From Oerskovia douganii (GTDB lineage Bacteria > Actinomycetota > Actinomycetes > Actinomycetales > Cellulomonadaceae): 48,602 bases of DNA. The number at the start of each line of letters is the position of its first letter. Position 1 is the first letter of the stretch. Position numbers and translations under genes: made by a program. This document shows positions 1-8,145 of the stretch, piece after piece. The notes beneath the pieces were generated by a model. That model was not told where the DNA came from and searched no databases. It worked only from the letters and a program-made list of their open reading frames with translations. Location of the stretch: the NCBI RefSeq assembly GCF_015142735.1, contig NZ_JACSPN010000003.1, forward strand, positions 235,910-284,511, in the 5' to 3' direction.

Positions 1-64
1 CCTCCGGGTCGCGCCCGTCCCGTCCTTTCCTGACGCGCTGTCGTGCCGAGCCGCCGAGCAGGAC

Positions 65-70
65 TAGTGT
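65..70 (+). promoter_or_regulatory. -10 element of the first MFS gene (leaderless)
   Basis: TAGTGT lies exactly six bases before the ATG at 77, so transcription should begin at or next to the start codon. No Shine-Dalgarno sequence is visible and no clear -35 is seen. Bases 1-64 hold nothing else I can recognise. Confidence 0.5.
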
Positions 71-76
71 TCCGCC

Positions 77-1573
77 ATGACCCCCGCGTCCCGGGCCGGG
101 GGAGACGACGGCATCGCGGCCCTCGTCCCTGCGCCCCACGCCGTCCCCGTCCCTGTCCGACGCGCGCGCCGCAGCGCCACGGCCGCGTACGCGGCGCAGG
201 GCTTCGGCTTCGCCGTGATGCTGACCAACGTCCCCACGTACGAGCGTTACCTGGGCATCGGCCCCGACGTCATCACGCTCGTGATCCTGGGCGTCTGCGT
301 GTGCGCGGCGACCGGCAGCGCGCTGTCCGGGTGGTTCGCCGCGCGGTTCGGGTCGGCGCGCGTCGTGACGGGCGGGCTGCTCCTGGCGGCGGCGGGGATC
401 CTCGCGGTCGGTCTGAGCGCGGGGGCCGGGCTGCTCGGGGCGTTCTTCGTCGCGTTCGCGGTGTACGGGCTGGCGCTCGGGTCGGTCGACGCCTCGACGT
501 CCATGCAGGGCATCGACGTGCAGCGCGCCTACGGGCGCAGCCTCATCGCCGCGTTCTTCGCGGCCAACGCCGCGGGCGGTGTCGTCGGGTCGCTCGCGGT
601 CTCGGGGGCCGCGGCCCTGGGGCTCGCGCTGCCGGTGTCGCTCGCGCTGGTCGCGGGGGTGGTCGTGGTGGCGGTGCTCGTGCTGCGGGCGGGGCTGCTC
701 TCGCGGACCGCGGCGGTCGCGGCCGCGGGGGAGGTGGTGGGGTCGCGGAAGGGGCGCGCCCCGGCGGTGCCCGACGGCGCCGCTCCCGTCCCGGGGGCAG
801 GCGGCGGTGCCGCAGAGCGCGGGGAGGGGGAACCAGGTGCCGCCGCGAGGGGATCCGCCGCGCGGGGCGCGCGGGGTGCGACAGGCATGGTCGGCGCGGG
901 GACCGTCCTCGTGCTCGGCGCCGCGATGCTGGCCTTCCCCGTCGCGGACTCCGCGGTCTCGAGCTGGGGGGCGACGTTCCTGCAGGGCGTGCTCGGGGCG
1001 AGCGCCGTCGTCGGGCCGCTGGGGTTCGGTGCCTACCAGGCGATGCTCATCTGCTCGCGGCTCCTGGGCGACCGCGCGGTCGAGCGGTGGGGGCGCGTGC
1101 GCGTCGTGGCGTCGGGTGGTGCGGTGGGCGTGCTCGGGCTGGGGCTCGTCGCGGTCTCGCCGGTGTGGCCGCTCGCGGTGCTCGGGTTCGCAGCGACGGG
1201 TCTCGGGCTCGGGGTCGTGGCGCCCATGGCGTTCTCGGCCGCGGGGGACCGGGCCGCCGAGTCGGTCGCCGCGGTCGCGGGTGCGCGGCCCTTGGCCGGC
1301 GCGGTGACGCCGACGGCCCCGACGGCCCCGGCGGCCCCGACGGCCCCGGCGGCCCCGACGGTCGAGGAGGCGACGGACCGGGCGGTGGCCCGGCTCAACG
1401 TCTTCACGTACGTGGGCGCGGTGCTCGGCGGCGTCATGACGGGAGTCTTCGCGACGACGGACGCGCTGCGGATCGGGTTCGGGGTGCTCGCCGTGCTGGC
1501 GCTCGCGACCGTGCTCCTCGCGGGGAGGTTCCGCGAGGCCGCGCTCCCGGCCGACCCGCCGGGACGGGCGTGA
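77..1573 (+). CDS. MFS transporter, unknown substrate
   Basis: A 498-residue integral membrane protein of the major facilitator superfamily, predicted to move a small solute across the cytoplasmic membrane. After a basic, proline-rich N-terminus, about twelve hydrophobic segments run from residue 36 to the end. A long polar Gly/Ala/Arg loop around residues 205-270 matches the central cytoplasmic loop between helices 6 and 7. A second unusual loop near residues 410-430 is a Thr-Ala-Pro repeat encoded by a 9-bp tandem repeat. The ATG at 77 is chosen because a -10 hexamer sits six bases upstream. The gene stands alone ahead of exonuclease III, so context gives no substrate. Confidence 0.85.
   Translation: MTPASRAGGDDGIAALVPAPHAVPVPVRRARRSATAAYAAQGFGFAVMLTNVPTYERYLGIGPDVITLVILGVCVCAATGSALSGWFAARFGSARVVTGGLLLAAAGILAVGLSAGAGLLGAFFVAFAVYGLALGSVDASTSMQGIDVQRAYGRSLIAAFFAANAAGGVVGSLAVSGAAALGLALPVSLALVAGVVVVAVLVLRAGLLSRTAAVAAAGEVVGSRKGRAPAVPDGAAPVPGAGGGAAERGEGEPGAAARGSAARGARGATGMVGAGTVLVLGAAMLAFPVADSAVSSWGATFLQGVLGASAVVGPLGFGAYQAMLICSRLLGDRAVERWGRVRVVASGGAVGVLGLGLVAVSPVWPLAVLGFAATGLGLGVVAPMAFSAAGDRAAESVAAVAGARPLAGAVTPTAPTAPAAPTAPAAPTVEEATDRAVARLNVFTYVGAVLGGVMTGVFATTDALRIGFGVLAVLALATVLLAGRFREAALPADPPGRA
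1312..1356 (+). repeat. Five 9-bp tandem repeats inside the MFS gene
   Basis: Units of GACGGCCCC or GGCGGCCCC follow one another without gaps and encode a Thr/Ala-Ala-Pro tract in a predicted loop. Being a multiple of three, changes in copy number would keep the frame. Confidence 0.85.
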
Positions 1574-1659
1574 CCTCGACGCCACGCGCGCACCGGGTCC
1601 GCGGCGGGTCGTGACCAGCGTCTCGCCCGCCGGGCTTCGCCCGTGTGGGTGGCGTGGGG

Positions 1660-1665
1660 TTTGAT
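1660..1665 (+). promoter_or_regulatory. -10 element of exonuclease III (leaderless)
   Basis: TTTGAT ends six bases before the GTG at 1672, the same geometry as several other genes in this window. It supports 1672 rather than the upstream in-frame GTG codons at 1645 and 1654 as the start. Confidence 0.45.
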
Positions 1666-1671
1666 GTCGAG

Positions 1672-2475
1672 GTGCTCACCATCGCCAACGCCAACGTCAA
1701 CGGGATCCGCGCCGCCTACCGCCGGGGGATGGACGCCTGGGTCGCCGCGCGCACCCCGGACGTCATGCTCCTGCAGGAGGTCCGCGCTCCCGACGAGATC
1801 CTGAACGAGCTCGTCGGCGAGGACTGGCACGTCGCGCACCAGGCGTGCGACATCAAGGGCCGCGCAGGGGTCGCGGTCGCGTCGCGCCTGCCCGTGACCG
1901 CGGTGCGCATCGGGCTGGGCAAGGGCGAGCCCGAGCCCCCGGTCGACACGGGCCGGTGGGTCGAGGCCGACCTCGAGCTGGCCTCGGGCGAGAAGCTGAC
2001 GGTCGTCTCGACGTACATCCACTCCGGCACCGCTGGCACGCCCAAGATGGACGAGAAGTACGCCTACCTCGAGAAGGTCACCGAGCGGCTGCGCGAGCTG
2101 TCCGCGGCGGGCGGGCTCGCGGTCGTCGCGGGGGACCTGAACATCGCGCACAAGAACGTCGACATCAAGAACTGGAAGGGCAACCAGAAGTCCGCCGGCT
2201 TCCTCCCCGAGGAGCGCGCGTACCTCGACACCTGGTTCGACGAGCTGGGCTGGGTGGACCTCGGCCGCAAGCACGGCGGCGAGGGCCCCGGCCCGTTCAC
2301 CTGGTGGTCCTGGCGTGGTCAGGCCTTCGTCAACGACTCGGGCTGGCGCATCGACTACCAGCTCGCGACGCCCGCGCTCGCCGAGCACGCCGTCAAGGTC
2401 GAGGTCGACCGTGCCGACGACTACGAGAGCCGCTGGAGCGACCACGCCGCACTCGTCGCGACGTACGACCTCTGA
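1672..2475 (+). CDS. xth: Exodeoxyribonuclease III
   Basis: A cytoplasmic base-excision repair nuclease of the EEP superfamily: AP endonuclease, 3'-phosphodiesterase and 3'-5' exonuclease on double-stranded DNA. From the GTG at 1672 it is 267 residues, the normal length, and starts with the typical N-terminal strand (LTIANANVNGIRAA). Family motifs are present in order: LLQEV with the metal-binding Glu, YxHSG-type loop, GDLNIAH with Asp and Asn, and a C-terminal SDHAAL with the catalytic His. GTG codons at 1645 and 1654 would add nine or six residues that do not look like the family. It is monocistronic and faces the convergent MFS exporter across a shared terminator. Confidence 0.95.
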   Translation: MLTIANANVNGIRAAYRRGMDAWVAARTPDVMLLQEVRAPDEILNELVGEDWHVAHQACDIKGRAGVAVASRLPVTAVRIGLGKGEPEPPVDTGRWVEADLELASGEKLTVVSTYIHSGTAGTPKMDEKYAYLEKVTERLRELSAAGGLAVVAGDLNIAHKNVDIKNWKGNQKSAGFLPEERAYLDTWFDELGWVDLGRKHGGEGPGPFTWWSWRGQAFVNDSGWRIDYQLATPALAEHAVKVEVDRADDYESRWSDHAALVATYDL

Positions 2476-2479
2476 CGCC

Positions 2480-2521
2480 GACGCCTCGAGCGAGGGTCCG
2501 GCCGCGAACGCTCGGGGCGTC
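2480..2521. terminator. Bidirectional hairpin between exonuclease III and MFS exporter
   Basis: GACGCCTCGAGCG (2480-2492) pairs with CGCTCGGGGCGTC (2509-2521): 13 pairs including one T-G wobble, with a 16-nt loop. It fills the 51-bp gap between two convergent stop codons. There is no strong T-tract, as is usual at this GC content. Confidence 0.6.
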
Positions 2522-2526
2522 CGGGG

Positions 2527-3819
2527 TCAGTCGTGGGCGGGGACCGGGAGCTCGGTCGTGCGCGCGAGCGGCGACAGGACGACGGGCAGGGCGCCGAGCG
2601 TCATGACGACGGCCCCGACCCACAGCGCAGGGGCCGCGCCCCACACCGACCCGATCCACCCGCCGAGCAGACCGCCGATCGGGAGGGGGCCCCACACGAT
2701 GAAGCGGGCCGAGGCGTTCATGCGCCCCAGCAGCGCGGGCGGGCACAGCCGCTGACGGAAGCTCACCTGCGCGACGTTGTAGACCACGACCGCGAGGTTG
2801 AACACGAAGCCACCGACGACGAGCACGACCGGGACCACGGCGGCCGGTGCGCCGGTCACGGCCACGACGGCCGCCGCAGGCGTGATGGCGTAGGACAGCC
2901 CGGTGACCACGGCGGAGGCAGGGATGATCCGGGCGGGGCCGACCCAGCGGGACGCCCGGTCGGCCAGGACGGCGCCGAGCAGCCCGCCCGCTGCGCTCGC
3001 CGAGAGCACGACGCCGTAGGTCGAGGTCCCGACGTCGAGCGTGCGCAGCGCGAAGATCACCAGGACGGCGTTGCCGATCGCCCCGCCCAGGTTGCTGAGC
3101 GCCGTGCAGGCCAGGATCCGTCGGAGCAGCGGCTCGCTCGCGACGAACCGCAGCCCGTCGGCGATCTCGGTGCGCAGCGGACGTCGCACGGTCGGGTCGG
3201 GCAGGTCCTCGTGGTGGCCGATCCGCGAGACCGCCAGCGCGCTCGCGAGGTAGGTCCCGACGGTCGCGACCATGACGAGAGGGGCGGACAGGACGCGCAG
3301 CGCGAACCCGCCGATCGCCGGACCTGCGATCATCGCGACGGACTGGGTCGCCTGGAGCTTGGAGTTGCCCTCGACGACGTGGTCGAGCCCGACGAGGCCG
3401 GGGACGTAGCTCTGGTGCGCGACGTCGAAGAAGAGGCTGAACGCGCTGATGACCACGGCGGCACCGATGAGCAGGCCCATGCTCGCGTGGCCGGTCAGGG
3501 CGGCGAGGACGACGACCGAGAGGATCGCCGCGCGCGCCAGGTCGGCAGCGACGAGGACCCGGCGCTTGCGCAGGCGGTCGACCCACGCGCCCGCCGGCAG
3601 GCTCAGGAGCAGGAACGCCGCGGTCTCGGCGGCGTTGAGGGCGCCCATCTGCCACGCGGTCGCGTGCAGGTGGGACACGGCGAAGACGGGCAGGACGAAG
3701 CCCGTGAGCTGGGCGCCGAGCTGCCCGAGCGCGTCGCCGCCCCACAGGCGGCGGAAGTCCCGGTGGTGGACCAGGCTGCGGGGCGGCGCGGTGGCGCGTA
3801 CCGGTCCGTCGGGCGTCAT
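2527..3819 (-). CDS. MFS exporter (EntS/MFS_3 type)
   Basis: A 430-residue major facilitator with twelve predicted helices, starting MTPDGPVRATAPPRSLVHHRDFR and followed by the W-G-G-D-x-x-x-x-x-G type first helix seen in drug and siderophore exporters. Cytoplasmic membrane. The start at 3819 is preferred over an in-frame ATG at 3993, which would run across the divergent promoter and the regulator gene. A consensus -35 TTGACA lies at 3850-3855 on this strand, with a weak -10 six bases before the ATG. It is divergent from an ArsR-type regulator, and a dyad covers both promoters, so the exporter is probably controlled by that regulator. Substrate unknown. Confidence 0.85.
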   Translation of the reverse strand: MTPDGPVRATAPPRSLVHHRDFRRLWGGDALGQLGAQLTGFVLPVFAVSHLHATAWQMGALNAAETAAFLLLSLPAGAWVDRLRKRRVLVAADLARAAILSVVVLAALTGHASMGLLIGAAVVISAFSLFFDVAHQSYVPGLVGLDHVVEGNSKLQATQSVAMIAGPAIGGFALRVLSAPLVMVATVGTYLASALAVSRIGHHEDLPDPTVRRPLRTEIADGLRFVASEPLLRRILACTALSNLGGAIGNAVLVIFALRTLDVGTSTYGVVLSASAAGGLLGAVLADRASRWVGPARIIPASAVVTGLSYAITPAAAVVAVTGAPAAVVPVVLVVGGFVFNLAVVVYNVAQVSFRQRLCPPALLGRMNASARFIVWGPLPIGGLLGGWIGSVWGAAPALWVGAVVMTLGALPVVLSPLARTTELPVPAHD

Positions 3820-3825
3820 GGGGAC

Positions 3826-3855
3826 AGCGTGGTGCAAGTGATTGGGAACTGTCAA
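3826..3855 (-). promoter_or_regulatory. Promoter of the MFS exporter
   Basis: On the minus strand TTGACA (3855-3850) is followed after 18 bp by CACGCT (3831-3826), which ends six bases before the ATG at 3819. The -35 is perfect and the -10 is weak. The arrangement predicts a leaderless mRNA. Confidence 0.5.
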
Positions 3856-3857
3856 TC
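3840..3857. promoter_or_regulatory. Candidate operator between the MFS exporter and ArsR-type genes
   Basis: GATTG (3840-3844) and CAATC (3853-3857) form an inverted repeat with an 8-bp spacer. It covers the exporter -35 and lies just upstream of the regulator -10, so one bound dimer could repress both genes. Binding by the neighbouring regulator is inferred. Confidence 0.45.
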
Positions 3858-3860
3858 GGT

Positions 3861-3866
3861 TAGCCT
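3861..3866 (+). promoter_or_regulatory. -10 element of the ArsR-type regulator (leaderless)
   Basis: TAGCCT sits six bases before the ATG at 3873. No Shine-Dalgarno is present. Confidence 0.5.
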
Positions 3867-3872
3867 GGGGGC

Positions 3873-4463
3873 ATGCCCCCCTCGCGCGCAGTCCCCGACC
3901 CGTCGCCCGTGGACGCGCGACGCGGTGCGCACGCGCCGACCGCCGGCCTGCCGAGGGCGGCCGGCTCGGACGCCGAGCGGGACGCGGACGCACGCGCGCT
4001 CGCGTCGTCCCTGCGGGTGCGGATCCTGCGCATCTGCCTCGACGAGCCGCGGACCAACAAGGAGATCGCCCAGGCCCTCGGCAAGAACCCGGCGACGACG
4101 CTCCACCACGTCCGGACGCTCGTGGCCCGGGGGTTCCTCGCGGCGCAGCCCGCCCGTACGGGGGCGCGGGGCGCGCGCGAGGTGCCGTACCTCGCGACGG
4201 GCAAGTCGTGGACCGCAGACCTGGGCCCTGGCGGCCACCGGGTGCTGCTCGACGCGTTCCTCGAGGAGCTGTCCGCAGCGGACCCGGCGCGCGTCGACAT
4301 GGGTCGGCTCGGCCTGCGGCTCGACGCCGAGGGCAGGGACGAGCTCTCGCGACGACTCAACGAGGTCCTCGAGGACTTCCGGCAGCGCGAGCCCGCGGCG
4401 GACGGCGAGCCCTGGTCGGTGTTCATCGCGATCCACCACGACGCGAGCCGCGAGCCGCGCTGA
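3873..4463 (+). CDS. ArsR-family winged-helix transcriptional regulator
   Basis: A 196-residue cytoplasmic DNA-binding protein. A low-complexity N-terminus (about 40 residues) is followed by a winged helix-turn-helix at roughly residues 40-105, including RVRILRICLDEPRTNKEIA and the recognition-helix segment KNPATTLHHVRTLVARGFL, typical of ArsR/HTH_20 proteins. The C-terminal half (GKSWTADLG onwards) is alpha-helical and acidic and may bind an effector. No cysteine metal-site motif is seen in it, so it is unlikely to be a classical metal sensor. It is divergent from an MFS exporter, its probable target. A large hairpin follows its stop codon immediately. Confidence 0.82.
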   Translation: MPPSRAVPDPSPVDARRGAHAPTAGLPRAAGSDAERDADARALASSLRVRILRICLDEPRTNKEIAQALGKNPATTLHHVRTLVARGFLAAQPARTGARGAREVPYLATGKSWTADLGPGGHRVLLDAFLEELSAADPARVDMGRLGLRLDAEGRDELSRRLNEVLEDFRQREPAADGEPWSVFIAIHHDASREPR

Positions 4464-4500
4464 GCGGCCCGGCCGCCTGGCTGCCAGGCGGCCCGGCCGC
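4464..4500 (+). terminator. Strong hairpin directly after the ArsR-type gene
   Basis: Two 17-nt arms (4464-4480 and 4484-4500) pair with one C-C mismatch around a CTG loop, starting one base after the stop codon. It separates the regulator from the strongly promoted secreted-protein gene downstream. Confidence 0.65.
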
Positions 4501-4524
4501 CCGGCCGCCCGGCCGCCCGGCCGC
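4493..4524. repeat. Four tandem 8-bp repeats (CCGGCCGC)
   Basis: Four perfect head-to-tail copies at 4493-4500, 4501-4508, 4509-4516 and 4517-4524, overlapping the right arm of the terminator hairpin and followed by a degenerate CCCGCCGCCCC tail. Such a tract is prone to copy-number change. Confidence 0.85.
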
Positions 4525-4567
4525 CCCGCCGCCCCGTCAAATCTGTTGGCCGCCATAGGACTTTTGG

Positions 4568-4596
4568 TTGACAGTAGGCAAAAGCCTCCTTAGGCT
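4568..4596 (+). promoter_or_regulatory. Near-consensus sigma-70 promoter of the secreted PA14/DUF1080 gene
   Basis: TTGACA (4568-4573), a 17-bp spacer, then TAGGCT (4591-4596). The spacer holds overlapping short dyads: AGGC-AAAA-GCCT (4576-4587) and AGCCT-cctt-AGGCT (4583-4596), which could be an operator. The start of transcription near 4603 gives a leader of about 39 nt with AAGGAGG at 4625-4631. Confidence 0.8.
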
Positions 4597-4641
4597 CCGA
4601 CGTGGTCACTGCCGACCCGTCTTCAAGGAGGAAGAACACTC

Positions 4642-7600
4642 GTGCACACCTCACCGCGTCATCGAAGAGGTCTCTCAGGCCTGCTCGGAGCTTCCCTGCT
4701 CGTCCCGCTCGCCTTCGCCGGAGCGCTCCCCGCCGCACAGGCGGCCGACACCATGGAGCCCGGCGTCACGCTGCGCACCTTCCAGCTCGCTCAGGACCCG
4801 GGGTCCGTGTGCACCCTCAAGTCGGGCACCACCCCCAACGTCGACAAGCTCATGCCGACCATCGACTGGAGCACGCCCGAGCAGTTCGGTGCGTCGGACC
4901 GCTTCATCACGCACGCCCTCGCGACGCTCACGGTCCCCACCGAGGGTGAGTACACGTTCCGCGTGACGAACGACGACGGCGCGCTCGTCTACGTCGACGA
5001 CCAGCTCCTCCTCGAGAACGACGGCCCGAACGACTCGACGTCCGTCGAGGGGGCGATCACCCTCACCGCAGGAGCGCACGACCTGCGGGTCGAGTACTAC
5101 GAGGGCACGGACAAGCAGCGCCTGACGCTCGCGTGGAAGACCCCGGGGTCGTCGACGTTCGTGGTCGTCCCGACGTCGGCCCTGAGCACCGAGGCGAACG
5201 TCGTGCGCGTCACCGCGCCCGGCAACAAGTACTGCGAGGGGGCGACGGACAGCTCGGGCGACGGGCTGCGCCTCGACGCGGTCAACCCCAACTACGAGCT
5301 CGTCGACCTGCGCCCCGCGGGCTTCGAGCCCAAGGTCTCGGGCCTCGCCTTCACCCCGGACGAGAAGCTTGCCGTCGTGACCACGGGCGACGTGAGCTCC
5401 GGCGGATGGCGGCCCGACCCGACGACCGGTGAGGTGTACCTCCTCGACGGTGTGATCGACGCGACCGGACCGGAGGACGTCACCGTCACGAAGGTCGCGG
5501 ACAAGCTGCTGAACCCGATGGGCATCGAGGTCATCGAGGACTCGATCTTCGTCTCCGAGCGGTACCAGCTCACGCAGCTCACCGACCCGGACGGCGACGG
5601 CTTCTACGACACGCACACCAAGATCGCCGGGTGGCCCGACGGCGGGAACTTCCACGAGTTCGCGTTCGGCCTGATCCACGACGAGGACTACTTCTACGTC
5701 AACCTCTCCGTCGCGATCGACAACGGCGGCGCGACGACCACGCCGCAGCCCGCCGCCAACCGAGGCACGTCGATCAAGATCGACCGCGCGACGGGCGAGG
5801 TCACGTACGTCGCGGGTGGTCTGCGCACCCCGAACGGGATCGGCTTCGGCCCCGAGGGCGAGATCTTCGGGACGGACAACCAGGGCGCATGGCTGCCCGC
5901 GAACAAGCTCGTGCACATCGAGCAGGACAAGTTCTTCAACCACTTCACCACGCCGGCCGGTCCGTTCGACGCGAACCCCGTCTCCCAGCCCGCGCTGTGG
6001 CTCCCGCAGAACGAGATCGCCAACTCCCCGGGCAACCCGATCCTCGTGCAGGACGGCGAGTTCGCCGGCCAGATGCTCCTGGGCGACGTCACGTACGGCG
6101 GTCTCCAGCGTGCGTTCCTGGAGAAGGTCGACGGCGAGTTCCAGGGTGCGGTCTTCCGCCACACCGCGGGCCTCGAGGTCGGTGCGAACCGCGTCATCAC
6201 CGGCCCCGACGGTGCGCTGTACGTCGGTGGCACGGGCGAGGGCGGCAACTGGGGTGAGTCCGGCAAGCTGCGGTTCGGCCTGCAGAAGCTCACCACGGTG
6301 AACGAGGACTCGTTCGACATGGTGGAGATGCGCGTCGTCGAGGGCGGGTTCGAGATCGAGTACACCGACCCGGTGTCCGACGCCGTCGTCGCGAAGCTGG
6401 CCGACGCCTACCGCCTCACGCAGTGGCGCTACGTGCCGACCCAGCAGTACGGCGGCCCCAAGGTCGACGAGCAGCCGCTGTTCGTCACGGACGCCACCGT
6501 GTCCGAGGACCGCACCACGGTCACGCTGACGGTCGACGGGCTCAAGCCCGGTCACGTCGTGCACCTGCGTTCGCCGCGTCCGTTCGCCTCGAACGAGGGG
6601 GCCGAGCTCCTGAGCACCGAGGCCTGGTACACGCTGAACTCGCTGCCGGGCTACGTCGCCCCGGCCGAGCGTGGCTGGTACGAGGCCGAGGAAGCGCAGC
6701 CGCTCGGTGGCTCGAGCCTCGGCTCGGACCACAGCAACTACTCCGGCACGGGCTTCGCCGCCGGGATGCAGAACGTCGGCTCGGGTCGGCAGTTCTCCGT
6801 GACGGTCCCCGAGGCGGGCACCTACCCGCTCAACCTGCGCTACGCCAACGGCATCCACCCGTACACCGAGCTGCGCTCCAAGGACGTGTCGCTCTACGTG
6901 AACGGTCAGAAGGTCGGCCCGTGGACGCTGCCCACGACCGGCGACTGGAAGAAGTGGGACACGATCACCCGTGAGGTCGCCCTCGTGGCGGGCCACAACA
7001 CGGTCACCCTGAAGTACGACCAGGGCGACCAGGGCAACGTGAACCTCGACGTGCTGTCGATCGGGCAGAACCCTGACATCTGCTCCCCGGCGGACGTCGA
7101 GGACGGCTACCGCGGCATCTTCGACGGTACCCTCGCGAGCCTTGCGGACTGGAGCCTCGCCGGTGCCGGCACGTTCGGGCGTCAGGACGACTGCTCGATC
7201 CGCACCAACGGTGGCATGGGCCTGCTCTGGTACACGGCGGAGGAGCTCGAGGAGTACTCGCTCAAGCTCGACTGGAAGCTCGTCAAGGACGACAACGGCG
7301 GCGTGTTCGTCGGCTTCCCGAACCCCGGCAACGACCCTTGGGTCGCGGTCAACAAGGGGTACGAGATCCAGATCGACGCGAGCGACGCCGCTGACCGCAC
7401 GACCGGTGCGATCTACACGTTCCAGGGCGCCGACGCGGCGGCCGTGACCGCGGCCCTCAAGCCCGTCGGGCAGTGGAACGCGTACGACATCCGCGTCGAG
7501 GGGGACCGTATCCGGATCTACCTCAACGACGTGCTCGTCAACGACTTCACGAGCACCGACCCGGCTCGTGACCTGTCGAGCGGGTTCATCGGGATCCAGA

Positions 7601-7950
7601 ACCACGGCAACGGTGAGACGGTCTCCTACCGCAACATCCGCGTCAAGGACCTGGGCGCCGAGCCCGAGCCCGAGGTCGCGGTGTCCGTGACCGTCCAGGC
7701 CAAGTGCCTCGCGGGCAAGGTCTCGCTGAGCGTCCGTGCCGTCAACGACGACACGGTGCCGGTCGACGTCGTGCTCAGGACGCCGTTCGGCACGAAGACC
7801 ATGGTCGGCGTCCTGCCGGGCAAGTCCGCCCAGCAGACGTTCTCGACGCGCTCGACCTCGGTCGAGGCCGGGACAGCCACCGTGTCGGCGAGCGCCGGGG
7901 ACAGGGAGGTCGTGGTCGAGACGGCCTACGACGCGTCGAGCTGTGGCTGA
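4642..7950 (+). CDS. Secreted PA14 / beta-propeller / CBM6-like / DUF1080 protein
   Basis: A 1102-residue exported protein. The GTG at 4642 has an ideal AAGGAGG ten bases upstream and opens a Sec signal peptide, cleaved near AQA (residue 34). Seen in order: a PA14-type beta-sandwich (about 40-190); a sugar/sorbosone-dehydrogenase-like propeller (about 213-550) with repeated blocks such as LRTPNGIGFGPEGEIFGTDNQG; a beta-rich linker; a CBM6-like module (about 676-809) beginning WYEAEEA; a DUF1080 domain (about 818-1004) beginning YRGIFDGTLASLADW and ending FIGIQNHGNGETVSYRNIRVKDL; and a C-terminal Ig-like domain with two cysteines. DUF1080 is associated with hydrolysis of 3-keto-glycosides. A role in extracellular oxidative sugar breakdown is inferred. 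It is related through propeller and DUF1080 to the protein at 42697-46737. Confidence 0.85.
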   Translation: MHTSPRHRRGLSGLLGASLLVPLAFAGALPAAQAADTMEPGVTLRTFQLAQDPGSVCTLKSGTTPNVDKLMPTIDWSTPEQFGASDRFITHALATLTVPTEGEYTFRVTNDDGALVYVDDQLLLENDGPNDSTSVEGAITLTAGAHDLRVEYYEGTDKQRLTLAWKTPGSSTFVVVPTSALSTEANVVRVTAPGNKYCEGATDSSGDGLRLDAVNPNYELVDLRPAGFEPKVSGLAFTPDEKLAVVTTGDVSSGGWRPDPTTGEVYLLDGVIDATGPEDVTVTKVADKLLNPMGIEVIEDSIFVSERYQLTQLTDPDGDGFYDTHTKIAGWPDGGNFHEFAFGLIHDEDYFYVNLSVAIDNGGATTTPQPAANRGTSIKIDRATGEVTYVAGGLRTPNGIGFGPEGEIFGTDNQGAWLPANKLVHIEQDKFFNHFTTPAGPFDANPVSQPALWLPQNEIANSPGNPILVQDGEFAGQMLLGDVTYGGLQRAFLEKVDGEFQGAVFRHTAGLEVGANRVITGPDGALYVGGTGEGGNWGESGKLRFGLQKLTTVNEDSFDMVEMRVVEGGFEIEYTDPVSDAVVAKLADAYRLTQWRYVPTQQYGGPKVDEQPLFVTDATVSEDRTTVTLTVDGLKPGHVVHLRSPRPFASNEGAELLSTEAWYTLNSLPGYVAPAERGWYEAEEAQPLGGSSLGSDHSNYSGTGFAAGMQNVGSGRQFSVTVPEAGTYPLNLRYANGIHPYTELRSKDVSLYVNGQKVGPWTLPTTGDWKKWDTITREVALVAGHNTVTLKYDQGDQGNVNLDVLSIGQNPDICSPADVEDGYRGIFDGTLASLADWSLAGAGTFGRQDDCSIRTNGGMGLLWYTAEELEEYSLKLDWKLVKDDNGGVFVGFPNPGNDPWVAVNKGYEIQIDASDAADRTTGAIYTFQGADAAAVTAALKPVGQWNAYDIRVEGDRIRIYLNDVLVNDFTSTDPARDLSSGFIGIQNHGNGETVSYRNIRVKDLGAEPEPEVAVSVTVQAKCLAGKVSLSVRAVNDDTVPVDVVLRTPFGTKTMVGVLPGKSAQQTFSTRSTSVEAGTATVSASAGDREVVVETAYDASSCG

Positions 7951-7969
7951 CGCGCCCTCCCCTCGCTGA

Positions 7970-8020
7970 GTGCATGACTCGGCTGCGGCACGCACGGCGT
8001 GCCGCAGCCGTGTCGTGCAC
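7970..8020 (+). terminator. Long terminator hairpin after the PA14/DUF1080 gene
   Basis: A perfect 13-bp stem (7981-7993 with 7997-8009, ACG loop) is extended by a 9-bp outer stem (7970-7978 with 8012-8020, one wobble) across a 2x2 internal loop. It begins 20 bases after the stop codon. Confidence 0.75.
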
Positions 8021-8145
8021 CCGGGACGACGGCGGGCCGCGCAGCGCGGCCGCATCCTCGTTTGCCGCCGCAGCGCGGCGTCTGTCACCATCTGCCAGGG
8101 CATCGACGACGACGTCCTGCCGTGCCGTCGAGAGGTGGTCGAACG

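Noticed and set aside
1312-1356. Short tandem repeats as a possible CRISPR-like array
   Set aside because: Units are 9 bp with no spacers and lie in frame within a membrane-protein loop.
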